A stretch of DNA of 64,000 nucleotides from Scleromitrula shiraiana (lineage: Eukaryota > Ascomycota > Leotiomycetes > Helotiales > Sclerotiniaceae): NCBI GenBank assembly GCA_028455995.1, contig JABELC010000013.1:372001-436000 (forward strand). The letters are read 5' to 3'. Within the stretch, counting starts at the first letter, position 1. Every line of letters starts with the position of its first letter. Positions 11,984 through 22,358 of this stretch are shown in pieces. The translations under genes and the position numbers were made by a program. The notes beneath the pieces are model-generated. The model had not been told where the DNA came from, made no database searches, and saw nothing but the letters and a program-made list of their open reading frames with translations.

Positions 11984-12502
11984 CTGTTGGAAGAAAGGGT
12001 GGCCTATGTGAGTTAGCCAGAGCGGTTTAATGTGAACGTATGATACTTTGACTTACATTGTGGATGACGATATGTAAATAGACTCGACTTGAGAGTCGAT
12101 GTTTTTTAAGAATTCTTTATTTAATAGAGCAGAATAGCAAATGTAGAATGATACTAATCTCCAAAAAGCGTAGTAATGATACGGCAAGTTTGTCTCAACT
12201 AAACTGTTGAGAGTAGTAATGGTGTGACAAGATGAATGAATGAATAAAAAAGATGGGTGGTTCTTGTTCTGAATGTAAGCAAATAATCTAGACTCGAACA
12301 TTATAAGGAAGGAACGAAGGGGGGCTGGAATGGAATTGATATAAGCTGGTCGTTGAAATCAGCAAGAGCCATCAAGGCTCATAATATCGAGACTTACAAC
12401 AAGACATCATTGCACATAGCGATATCCTCACAGCGAATCTTGGCCACAAGGCTGAACAGCTAACTTGATGTTAATATATCATGAATAAGAAATGTATGTT
12501 TA
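11984..12502 (-). other. Upstream region of the CFEM-like gene, possible 5' intron(s)
   Basis: Reading on the minus strand, a GTAAGT donor at 12056, a GCTAAC branch-like word and a CCAACAG acceptor ending at 11984 define a plausible 73-nt intron. Another donor-like TTGTAAGT occurs near 12397. No start codon joins cleanly in frame, so these may be 5'-UTR introns. The last bases also carry the 3' flank of the transcription-factor gene that ends at 12503, whose promoter is on the far side. Confidence 0.4.
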
Positions 12503-14730
12503 TCATAATCCTGGCCCATCTCGCCTTTGAACATCCGAGTTATTAAACATCGGATTCATATGCTCCCATTCATTCTTGATAGGATAACCCATGTGATCAT
12601 ACCCAGACTGCTGCAAATAATTCGGGCTATGATTCATCGGTGATTCTTCTTTAATATGTTGTTTCCGCCCAATTAAATCAACAACTATTGGCTCAGCTTG
12701 AGCCTCGAAGCTCGATTGTAAAGCTTTTGAATCTTCCCACCGCTGTCCAAATGTTCTCAAAGTTTCCTTGATATGATGAATACAATTGAGGCTCCTATCA
12801 AGATTATCGGTTCCAGTAGCCATTGGTAAGGGCGGAGGCGGGGGAGAACTCATCCCAACGGGAGGATAAGACAAACCTATCCCGCTCAGCAATTGCTCCT
12901 GCGAACCCGACAAAACAGCCATCAACTGGCTGCCAACAAAATATACTCTTAGAGCGTCATGATACGTATAGAATGCAGTGTTGATAGGATCTTGGCTAAT
13001 GGGGAAAATCTTTTGCATATACGCGATTGTATATTCGAGGATTAAAATCTTTGCGTAGTCGGACACAACGTGAACTCGACATGATTTGGCAAGACAGTAT
13101 ACGTAGCTATAAAGAAGTTCCAGGTCAAAGTAATCTTTGAAAACGAGGGGTAATGAGTCAGGGAATGAATCGGACCACTCTCGCATTTCTTGACACATTT
13201 TCCAAATATAATTAGAGCCTTGTGGTAGTGGATCGCGGCTTGATTGGAAGAGCTCTTGATACCAACTTGACTGCGCGCGCCGTAGTTGGAACAACAGATG
13301 AGCCATATCCATTGATTGAGGTCCATGGCTAGTTATAGAATCCTTTCTGTCTACGGCTGTAGCCGGTAGTGTAATAGGCATGGATGGGTATGCAACGTTA
13401 GAGGAGTCATCTGTGAAAGAGAATGCTCTAGCATGCACCATACTGATAGAACTATTTTAAGTAAGAAACTGTAAATCACAAATATCATCTGGACGACCAG
13501 TATTTCTTACCGATCAAGTGCATAAACACAATAGAATATCCTTCTTCGCATGTCCAAAGCTTTCTTGTCGGGCTGTTGCTCTCTAGGTGGGTCTTGATGA
13601 AACCCTAAATCGACAATCGCTCGACATGCAAACCCTATTAGTTGCCAGCTGTCAAAATGTGCTGGATCAAGCATAGCGTACTGAACCAAGAGTACCAACG
13701 CCTGGATTTGCGACACATAGCCAGGAACGAGAACTTCATCAGCATACATCAACGCACGACTAACCCAGGAAACGCCACCCTTATAGTGAGAATCCAAACT
13801 ACTTCGGGATTGGGCTGTGGACGAAATGGCTAGTGCCATATAGAAGATCCAATATTCAAAATTAGTAGTAGCGGACTGACTACCACTCTGGTAGACCTGA
13901 TCCAACGCATTAAATAGGGCGGTCTCTGGAAATGCCGGAAACAACACAAAAATATTATCTAAGTAGTATTGAATCAATTCTGTCGCAACGCCTCTTGGTG
14001 GCAATTGAAAAGATCTAGGTTCGGGGAGTGCCTCATTGTTGGCCGCAGAGAGAATAAGTCTAGCAAATGTCATATTCGTGGTAGAGGTTTCGAAATCGCG
14101 TGTTGTAGCGTGGACAGTCCTATAGTGGTTAGAATTATTCTATAGGCATTCAAGTTACTTACAGAAATCCAAAATCAGATACAAGTTCATTTACATCAGC
14201 TGCCTCCCGCTTCCTTGCAGCTTTGCCATGTATTGCAGCTCTTATAGTAGCCAAAGAATCTTTCCGATCTGGTAGCTCTGATAGTGCACCATCAACATCA
14301 TGCATCGCAACGGAAGCTTTTCGTAATCTAGCATAAGCTAAGCGCTTCTCAAGCCTTTCAATTCGAGACTCGAGAGATGCAACATAACTTGACTGCCATC
14401 AGCCGCATCCAGAATTGTATAGGTGGGGTTTGCAAACCTTCTCTCCTTTCCTTTTGCGAATTGATCATTAGCGCTTGAGCATTCTGTCACGCGCCCCGAC
14501 TTTTCGCAAGCTGTGCAAGCGGGCAATTTGCCATCACACTTCAAACTGCGTTAGCTAGCTCAGATCTACGGCGATAGAGTTCGAACCTTAATCTTTGCAG
14601 ATCGACCTGAAGTGTATTAGTTTATTGTGTAGAATTTACATCAGCTGAACTCACATCTTGAACAAGCAGAGACCGGTCTTGATACCCGTAGCAGTGGAGT
14701 ATCTGCTGAACTCTTACCAGTCCGAGGCAT
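12503..14730 (-). CDS. Zn(II)2Cys6 fungal transcription factor, six exons
   Basis: Exons are 14730-14655, 14606-14587, 14538-14438, 14387-14163, 14119-13511 and 13442-12503. Introns are 48-68 nt except 43 nt for the fourth, and all phases agree; 656 residues. Exons 1-3 rebuild a perfect zinc cluster, CSRCRSAKIKC then DGKLPACTACEKSGRVTEC, followed by the linker GKERSYVASLE and a coiled coil (RIERLEKRLAYARLRK). The large exons form the fungal-specific middle homology domain (YYLDNIFVLFPAF, ALDMRRRIFYCVYALDR, ARAFSFTDDS). The family binds CGG-type DNA sites as dimers. Target genes cannot be deduced. Exon 2 is only 20 nt. Three of the splice junctions split the zinc cluster and its linker, so automatic gene callers may miss the DNA-binding domain. 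It is divergent from a second zinc-cluster gene at 17450. Confidence 0.9.
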
Positions 14731-15519
14731 CCTGACCCTGGTACCCTTTTCTGAGTATTTTCAAAGAAGTGAAACTTGAGGCTTTCTAGGTAATAGGTCG
14801 CAAATAGCCAATTACCGCATTTCTCTCCACAGATGGAGGTTATCTAAGGAAGATTGTCAGTCGTCGTATACAGGTAGCACAATTCTGCAGAACATCTCAG
14901 AAAAGAAACTTGAGGGGAAAAGTAGACAAAAAGTGTTTGTACTTTTGAAGTCTGGACCACAAAGTCATTTCACCAAACAAATACGCAGGGAGTAATGTAC
15001 ATAATCAATGATTTTGATATGCGTCGTCCCTAATTAAATTCTCATCATAGCATCCCAACTTGGAAATTTGAGATTCACTGGGGTAATTATTCGTGGTCCC
15101 ATGAGCTCATCATGCGGGATTGACTCTAATAAAAGTCAACGATAGCATTATCGCAAAGCATGATAATCCACAGAGATATGTAAAAGTGGAATATTTCTAC
15201 CCACTTTGTAAATGATCTGGATCTCTATCCTATAAATGTGCTGTTTGAAATTTGAAGCGGAATACAATACTCGTGATCCGTCTGGATCGTGTTCAAGGCG
15301 GAGTCCAAGGGTACGTGAAAAGCTGCAGTAAGGAAGGATTCATGCCCTTGTCTATCGATTAGATAAATGAATCTTTTGGGCTGTTGCAATTACTCGAATT
15401 TCCGTTGTCATACATGACATTTGCCAGGAGGATTATGCATGGCGTGGCGGCGGAGGGATTCGTTTTATCGGCGAAGTTCAATATTGTTGATTGATTTTCC
15501 TCCCAATAACCACGATACC

Positions 15520-15521
<2 letters not shown>

Positions 15522-15556
<35 letters not shown>

Positions 15557-15572
15557 AAGTGTGTGTGTGTGT
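15522..15572. repeat. (TA)n followed by (GT)n microsatellite
   Basis: About 16 TA copies are followed, after a short spacer, by seven GT copies in the intergenic region between the two zinc-cluster genes. Confidence 0.95.
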
Positions 15573-15889
15573 GCGTATAAGTAGAGCCAAGGCTTTGCAA
15601 CGTTCGGAGAGACCGTTACGACCTGCAGTATTTTATTCCACTTCGAAGATTGTTTTTCTGCAGAACCCTTGAGTGCAGCCGTCCCATCGGTATTCGGCAA
15701 ATCCTTATAGGTACTCGTAGAGTAGAGTTGAATATTGATGGTCTTTTGAATTCCACGCCCCACTTGAATACAGGAAGAAGTTACAAGGTAAGATGTAAGG
15801 AAAAAGGGTTCAAATGCAAAGAAGGAAATAATGGTTTTCGAGAAGGAAGCTGCTACTTTACTGTATGATAGGTTTTCATCAAGCGGAGG

Positions 15890-15945
15890 TGTAACTATAG
15901 TAACTATAGTAAGTATAGTAACTATAGTAAGTATAGTAACTAATA
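15890..15945. repeat. Tandem GTAACTATA/GTAAGTATA minisatellite
   Basis: Five to six imperfect units alternate between TAACTATAG and TAAGTATAG. The alternation itself is regular, which suggests duplication of a two-unit block. Confidence 0.9.
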
Positions 15946-17205
15946 AGTCAATCAATTTACTCCCGTGATCATGATAAATCTATTTGTACTAGTAGTGCCA
16001 AGTCTTATGGAAGAATTCTAAAAGAAGGGTTTCAATCCTCTAGCCAACACCGAATGGACCGACAAAGGTAGAAGGGTAGCAGGCATGTTATTGCATGTCT
16101 GTAATGCTTGATGATGATGATGCAGTTGATACATTTCACATTTCCTACTTAAGTATAATGGTAGGCATACGCCTCACCGATACTGGACTCCATGTTTCAT
16201 TTCATTTTTCATTTCTTGAAAATCATATCATTTTGGGAAAGGGGGAAGTGGCAGAGACGACCGAAGAGAGAGTTTAGAAGATGGAGAAGGGATGGAGGAA
16301 CGGAAAGGTATTGATCGCACTATTGATCCAAACAAACTTTAGAGCACAATATGATAAACTATACGTAGATATTGCGTACGGAGTGCGATGTGGCATAGCT
16401 TCTTTGCACATTAAGTTCTATATGATAAGGATCATATGATGATCTCGAATCGAAGTTTGGTCGGATTATTAGTTCTAGAGAACTAGAAAGACGAAGAATC
16501 ATCCAGCCAAAAAAGCTTTGCTCGATTGTTCTCTCTTTCGGATTGGACTGTTCCCGCATTGAACTGTTCCCGCCGTTATGCCTGTACATATACGTTGACC
16601 TACTATGCATCTTGGGGGGGTATTGTAGATACATGTATTATTACCTCGATATGAGATATGTACTATTTCTTACTACAGTAGTGTAATAATAAGATTACTT
16701 ATTACTATGTGTGTATATATATAATACACCTTGAATTCGTTTCCAAACCGTTTGAGATATTTGTATCCTGCATATTGTTAGCGCCCGTACTCGAGTAGAC
16801 TATATTACAATCTTACAATGATACTATGTATTTACAATAACCCAGGATGCCAGGTGGTTAGGTATACTTCTGCAGGGATATTTTATAGACAAAATGCCTA
16901 TAAATCGTCACATCGTTTACCTTCAAGGGCTATCCCTAGATAGTGGTGAATGCTAGGGTCTCACTTGGCTTATCTACTTTATACTGATGGCGGGGATATT
17001 TTTTTTTTGAAAGTACTCGTACTCTAGTAATCATGGCTTCTTACCCCAAATTCACAAATTCCTAATTGCCCCCCCCCCCCCTCTCAAATTTCCCAGTTTG
17101 AACTTTAACATCAATTGATTCAAAGGTTCTTCATCCTCAATTATGTTACCCTAACGAATCCTTCCTTCCGGCGCAAACTTACCTTGGCATGGGCCGGAAA
17201 CCTTC

Positions 17206-17255
17206 AAATAATAACAATAATAATAATAATAATAATAATCATCATCATCATCATA
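17206..17255. repeat. (AAT)n-(CAT)n compound trinucleotide microsatellite
   Basis: About ten AAT units run into five CAT units about 200 nt upstream of the start of the plus-strand transcription-factor gene, so it lies in its promoter or 5' leader. Confidence 0.92.
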
Positions 17256-17449
17256 ATTTCTTCTTTTTTGCTTGCAACTTGCATATATACAATAACGATA
17301 TCAGGTGTTTACAGAGTTCGTGATACAACTTCATGTTCTGGTGACGATTCCTCTGATTGATAACCTTCTCCAACGATGATAAGCTATACAGAAATCAAGC
17401 GCCAAAACAACAAAAAATATCCCGCTCATTAGAAGCTATATTTAAGTCC

Positions 17450-20297
17450 ATGGATACAGCAGATTTGTTCCGACAAGCCCTTGGCTCTGTCAATAGAGCT
17501 CGCGAAGCTAAGTCTTCTCGAGCTAGAGAGAGCTCTCATGAAAGCGAAGACAATTCTCCAAGAATCGCCCATACATTGACTGCCTGTTGTAGATGCCGCC
17601 AGGTCCGTAATATACTTTTCGATTCTCCATTATACATTACAGATGTGCTGATGTTTGGCTATGTAGAGGAAAACAAGATGTGATACCAATTTACCACGAT
17701 GTATACCATGCGAACGTGCAGGCGCGCAATGCGAGTATTTCGATACGGCCAAGGGAAAGAAAATCTCTAGAACATACGTAATACGACTGCAAGACAAAGT
17801 TCGGGCACTTGAGGCAGAATTAAGTCAACTAGTTGAAGAGGAAGGACTACCTCTGAACACGGAAGATATTGTGCGTCCAGGAGGACTTGTTCGACTTCAC
17901 GAAGACGATGAGACACCGAGATTCTTGGGGCCATCGAGCGGCATTGCAATGACTCGCATAGTAATGGAAGAAGCAAAAAAATATACCGATACTAGGAGCA
18001 TCAGAGAGCTTGTACCTGAGGTGCGGCAACGCCGAACTCCTGTACAATCACCAGATACGGCAACAGAACGGAAGAAATCATATCCTATGATATCGGCTGT
18101 ACCAGCACCAACTCTGCCTAGCCGTCTTGTAACGGACAAGTTGGTTGAGGTATATAACCAAAAAGGTCAGTTGTCAAATTTCATTGATTATTTTAAACTG
18201 TTGAGTGAACTTGTTCCATGATATCTAGCCTATTAGGTTACTACGTAGATGAGGTTCTTAAAGGTGAAGATGAAATACCAAGATGGTCTATGTCCCAGAG
18301 TAACAGATACCCTAAAAAGAATCACATAACCAGATAGCTGGTGTTGAAGCTTCTCTAGGTAGCCTTTACCAAACACAGACACAGTCGATTAAACCCTCAT
18401 TGCTTGGATTGCTCTCCAACACCTCAAAATTTACTAATTTTAATGGCAGCTCAATACATGCTACCTACTCTACATGAACCTACGTTCTACAGGGATATCC
18501 AAGATGTCTACGATGGGCATTCTGACCCATACAAGAACTTTGTTCTTCGTATGGTCTTGGCTATAAGCATGCAGAAGTTAGATACTCAGTATGCCGGCCT
18601 TGCTGATAGCTACTACTTGGCTGCCATGAGCTATATTGAAGACGTGATTCGGCCTAAGGATATAAAGACTTTGCAGTGCCTAGTCCTGGTTGCTCAGTAT
18701 TCAATGCTTACTCCCACACGTACTGCAACATACTATATCGTCGGACTTGCAACGAGACTATGTCAACAGCTTGGCCTCACGGAGGAGAAAACCATTACCC
18801 AAGGAGTATCTCTTGGCTTGGTCAATCCATTACAACTCGACATGCGGCGCAGGCTCTCCTGGATTGTCTTATCTATGGAATTCGGTCTAGCACAATCAAT
18901 GGGTAGACCCAATGCATTTGCTACTGGTAAGGACCATTTGGACCTCGGGTTCTTCGAGACGGTTGATGATGAATACATCACCGCGGATGGTATTCTGCCT
19001 GGTCCATTGTCTGAGAAAAAGCATGTATCGATACATTTCTTACGAATGAGATTATTACAAGCAGAGATCCGAAGGATGCTATACTTACGAAAACGATCGG
19101 AGCCCAAGAACGAGGACCATCCATGGTATGCTGAGATGATGCAAAAATTGAAAGACTGGCTCGATTCTACTCCGGAATCTCCCAATTGGAGTAAACCTTG
19201 GTATGTCCTAAATTAACGATCTTGTTTTCTGAAGGGCTGTGTAAGTAATAAAAGTTCTATTCATGTCGTGTTAACGCTTTTGTAGGTTCACAGGAAGATA
19301 CAATACAATGATTATATTCCTATTTCGCCCTTCACCACAAGTCTCACAGCCTTCTTTTCGTTCAGCGATAATGTGTTATGATGCAGCATCGAGTAATATA
19401 GTAATGCAACATGAACATGTGAAACGAGCAATGGTCGATATCACATGGCCATTTGTTCTTTCTCTGTTTATGGCAATCAACACTATCCTATGGTCCATAT
19501 CGTATCCTGAAGTGCGGTCACTGCATAAAAAAGAAGAATTGGAGGAATATATCGGTCTTGCTTTGGACACCGTTTCTCAGTGCCATGAACGATGGCCAGG
19601 CACGGCATCAACCTCTGAACTTTATTCTAAGATTGTCAAAGCATGTCTCAAAAGCTATGAAGCCGGCGATAGCTCCAATCCCCCATCATCATTCTCAGCT
19701 ACTTCTCCACCATCATCCCTTACCGATGCATATTCGCCATCAGCTTCCGAGCACTCTAGTGTAACCTCAGCTTCGCTTCCTCAAACACAACACAATACTT
19801 TTCAAGCACCTCCCCAATTTGGTAATGTCTTTAATCAAACGCCGGAGCAAATACCCCCATTCGACTACAATCATCCTTTACCTCTAATCCAGCCATCTTT
19901 CCGGTCAAATTCTATTTTTGTTAGCCCTTCAAGTGGACAATCAGATCGCCGATTTAGTTACTTTCCACCTGATTTTACACAACCACCAACCCATCCCATA
20001 ACTTTGAATTCAGGCCCACCTCAGCCATATATGCCGCCACCAGCTCAAACATCTTTACCGCCCGTTCAACATCCTCTAATAACGGATTCTTCATATTTTA
20101 GCCAACCGGAATATTATTCCTTCCCCCCTCATTTATACTCGGAGCAAGGCTACGACATGGGCATGAGAACCGGAAGCCTTAGTCAGGAACAGCAAATGGA
20201 GTTGATGCATAGTTTAGAGACTGAAGGGTTGAATGAAATTGATAATTTCATGAATCACACATCACAGTATGATCACCCTATTAAATTCGAACGATAA
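17450..20297 (+). CDS. Zn(II)2Cys6 fungal transcription factor, four exons
   Basis: Exons are 17450-17602, 17667-18165, 18450-19200 and 19286-20297; phases agree and give 804 residues. The start is the first in-frame ATG. The zinc cluster is split by intron 1 and rejoins as CCRCRQRKTRC then DTNLPRCIPCERAGAQC, with exact spacing, followed by a linker and coiled coil (VIRLQDKVRALEAELSQL). LGPSSGIAMTRIVME and LPTLHEPTFYRDIQDVY, then LQLDMRRRLSWIV, form the fungal-specific domain. The C-terminal third is Pro/Ser/Gln-rich, typical of an activation region. Intron 2 is 284 nt, several times the local norm, but has a textbook TACTAAT branch site and GGCAG acceptor. Function is DNA-binding regulation; targets are unknown. 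It is divergent from, and of the same family as, the gene ending at 14730. Confidence 0.9.
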
Positions 20298-20660
20298 TAG
20301 ATATCGAGCATGAATTAATAACCACTTTTTTTTGGTTAGATTACGACCATGGACAGATAGTTAACGATGGAGAATATCTGTTTGTACCATAGATATAGGT
20401 TTAAAGACCAAAATGTTATACTACGCGCTTTTGATTCTCGCATATCCATGGTGATGGGTGAACGAGTTATGAATGAACTCATTTTCTCTTGCGACGGTGT
20501 ATGGCGTTTGAATCCAATGGGGGAGGGGAGTTCTTATCTATCCAATGTCTTGTAGTACTATAAGAGAACCAAACATTGATGTTTTCATATTATTTTAAAA
20601 TGCCAATGAAAATTTTGACACTTATACCTCAACCACTGCATGAACTCTCTCACTATTACT
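20298..20660. other. Short convergent intergenic region
   Basis: This shared 3' flank between the zinc-cluster gene and the HAD gene has a T run near 20329 and AT-rich stretches suited to polyadenylation on both strands. I see no gene. Confidence 0.6.
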
Positions 20661-21733
20661 CTATTTTCCACTACCCTTATCTTCCTCAAAAGCCTTCTCA
20701 ACCGCATCAGCCATCTCCCCCAAGGTACTAAATCTCCAACCAATCTCCGCCTGCCCCCCTAACTCCTCATAATCTTGCCCCTCATCTCCTCGATCTATCC
20801 AGCATCCACCCATCCCCATTTTCTTGGCTGGTACCAGATCTGCTCTTAAACCTAAATTTGATCCGAGCGTCATTAGAATCACAGAATAATAATTATGCAG
20901 CGATCACTCAATCTTCTACTCCACCAAAAAAAAAATTAAGAAAATAAAAAAAAAACAAGAAAGAAAGAAACACTTACTCTGAGCCGTACATAAAATCTCC
21001 CCCTTCTTCACACCCCAATCCCTCTCCGCCCCCCTAGCCAAAAATTCAAAATTCCTCACATCAGGCTTATAACTCCCAATCCTCTCCGCCGTCAACACCT
21101 TATCCCATTTCGCCTCCTTCCCCACCTCATTCCCCGTCCCTCGCCCATCCTCCCCACCCAAATGCAAATGATGCCTCACCGTCCCCTTAATACTCTCCTC
21201 GTCAATATTACTTAAGATAACCAATTTGTAATAGCGACCCAGTTTCTTCAACGCAGGTACTGTGTCGGGAAATGAAGGGAATGTAGACGAGGAGTGGGCG
21301 AATGCGGTTATTTCTTTCTCAGGGGGGGCAGGGAGAGAGAGGGAATTGCTGAAGGAGACGTAGGATTGGGCAAGGATGTCTGGGAAGGGGAGGGAGGGAG
21401 GGAGGGAGGGAGGGAGGGGTGCTGGGCTTGCAGATTGTGTTCGTGCTGCTCGAAGGCGGCGATAGTGTGGGCGCGGGATTGCAGGTAGGGCGTTTGCTGG
21501 GAGGTGGGGAGACGGCGGATTAGTGGGAGGAGGGCGCGGTAGGTTCCTTCTGTTGGGGGAGGATGTGCTTAGTGGGTTTTCATCATAAGGGTTTGGCTGC
21601 CATTGGGCCTTGAAGATGTGGTGAAGTGAGGGGTACCTTTCTCATCGATGAGAGTTGAATATACATCAAAGGCCAAGGCCTTGAGATCCGTCAATTTGCG
21701 ATGGTCGGATGTGTTTACTTTTCCTCCTATCAT
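20661..21733 (-). CDS. HAD-superfamily hydrolase (haloacid-dehalogenase type II-like), frame broken in a CCCT repeat
   Basis: Exons are 21733-21637, 21549-20978 and 20851-20661, with introns of 87 and 126 nt. HAD motifs are all present: nucleophile Asp in AFDVYSTLID, motif II VILSNID, motif III Lys in GSYKPD, and the end motif GGCWIDRG after LVPAKKMG. The cap segment reads LLPLIRRLP then FPDILAQSY. Exon 2 as given cannot be translated through: a (CCCT)7 tract (plus-strand AGGG, 21391-21418) leaves the downstream frame shifted by one base, reaching a TAA soon after. Exon 2 is 572 nt, which is not the multiple of three its flanking splice phases demand. One more repeat copy, or two fewer, would restore frame. 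The gene is therefore a real null allele, a slippage-switchable allele, or a repeat-length assembly error. Such enzymes hydrolyse small organic halides or phosphates; the substrate is unknown. Confidence 0.8.
21391..21418. repeat. (AGGG)7 tetranucleotide tract inside the HAD coding exon
   Basis: Seven perfect AGGG units (CCCT on the coding strand) sit in exon 2 of the HAD hydrolase gene, where they encode a Ser/Leu/Pro repeat in a cap-domain loop. The unit length is not a multiple of three, so each gain or loss shifts the reading frame. Confidence 0.95.
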
Positions 21734-22358
21734 ATTTGCGATCTCAAAGCCAATTAAGTTATGATGAAGGGCTACCAGGTATATATATATCTGCAATTGT
21801 AAATGCGGGGTTCCTAATTTGTGAGAACAGGCGGCAGTTATGGCTATGTGAAATGCTGTCAAGATTTCGAATAGAAATGGAAAGTATTAGGTACTTGATT
21901 TGAATCCTGATCCTGAACATCTACAAATACAACTTATTTATATGCATGTTTGCTGTATCGTGTTATTGTACCTCGTCATACATATAGATAGATCGCTTAC
22001 AAATACATATGTAGCTGGAGCTGAAAACTTGGAAGTATCACATAACAACCCCGCGCTGCAGGAGAAGCATAGGATGATAGACAGTCCATGAAATTGCGAG
22101 CAGCATGCAAATCACTAACCAATTCAATAAACGAAACTGAACTCAGACAAGCATTAGAACTACACGCGTACGTCAAACGCAGGGCGTGAGTAAATTATTT
22201 AATTTTTTGCTTAATGGTCGAACTATGCTATGCGCAAATTCTAGCTGAACTCTACGCTTTAAAACGTATGTGTTTATATGCAACATGCTTTGAGATGGCA
22301 ATGCATCATCTTAGCTTAAACTCTTAGCTGTAAATCGATTGGCCAATATCAGGATTGA
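21734..22358. other. Intergenic region, HAD gene promoter side
   Basis: On the minus strand this lies upstream of the HAD gene and downstream of the gene ending at 22359. The HAD frame extends in frame to an ATG at 21862, which would add 43 residues, so the start at 21733 is a choice based on the usual family N-terminus. A short (TA)n occurs at 21780-21791. Nothing else is recognised. Confidence 0.5.

Larger units (their letters stand above)
14731..17449. other. Divergent promoter region between two zinc-cluster genes
   Basis: This 2.7-kb region separates two outward-facing regulators and should contain both promoters. It includes a (TA)n/(GT)n tract (15522-15572), a GTAACTATA repeat (15890-15945), a (C)n run (17070-17082), and an (AAT)n-(CAT)n tract (17206-17255) just upstream of the second gene. 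A long minus-strand frame across 15359-15955 is made largely of translated repeats and I do not accept it. No other gene is seen. Confidence 0.6.

Noticed and set aside
15359..15955. 198-residue minus-strand open frame
   Set aside because: Much of it is the translation of (TA)n, (GT)n and GTAACTATA repeats; no domain-like segment and no splice support.
12503..20297. Possible biosynthetic gene cluster around the two zinc-cluster regulators
   Set aside because: No polyketide synthase, peptide synthetase, terpene synthase, cytochrome P450 or transporter lies nearby; neighbours are a membrane protein and a HAD hydrolase.
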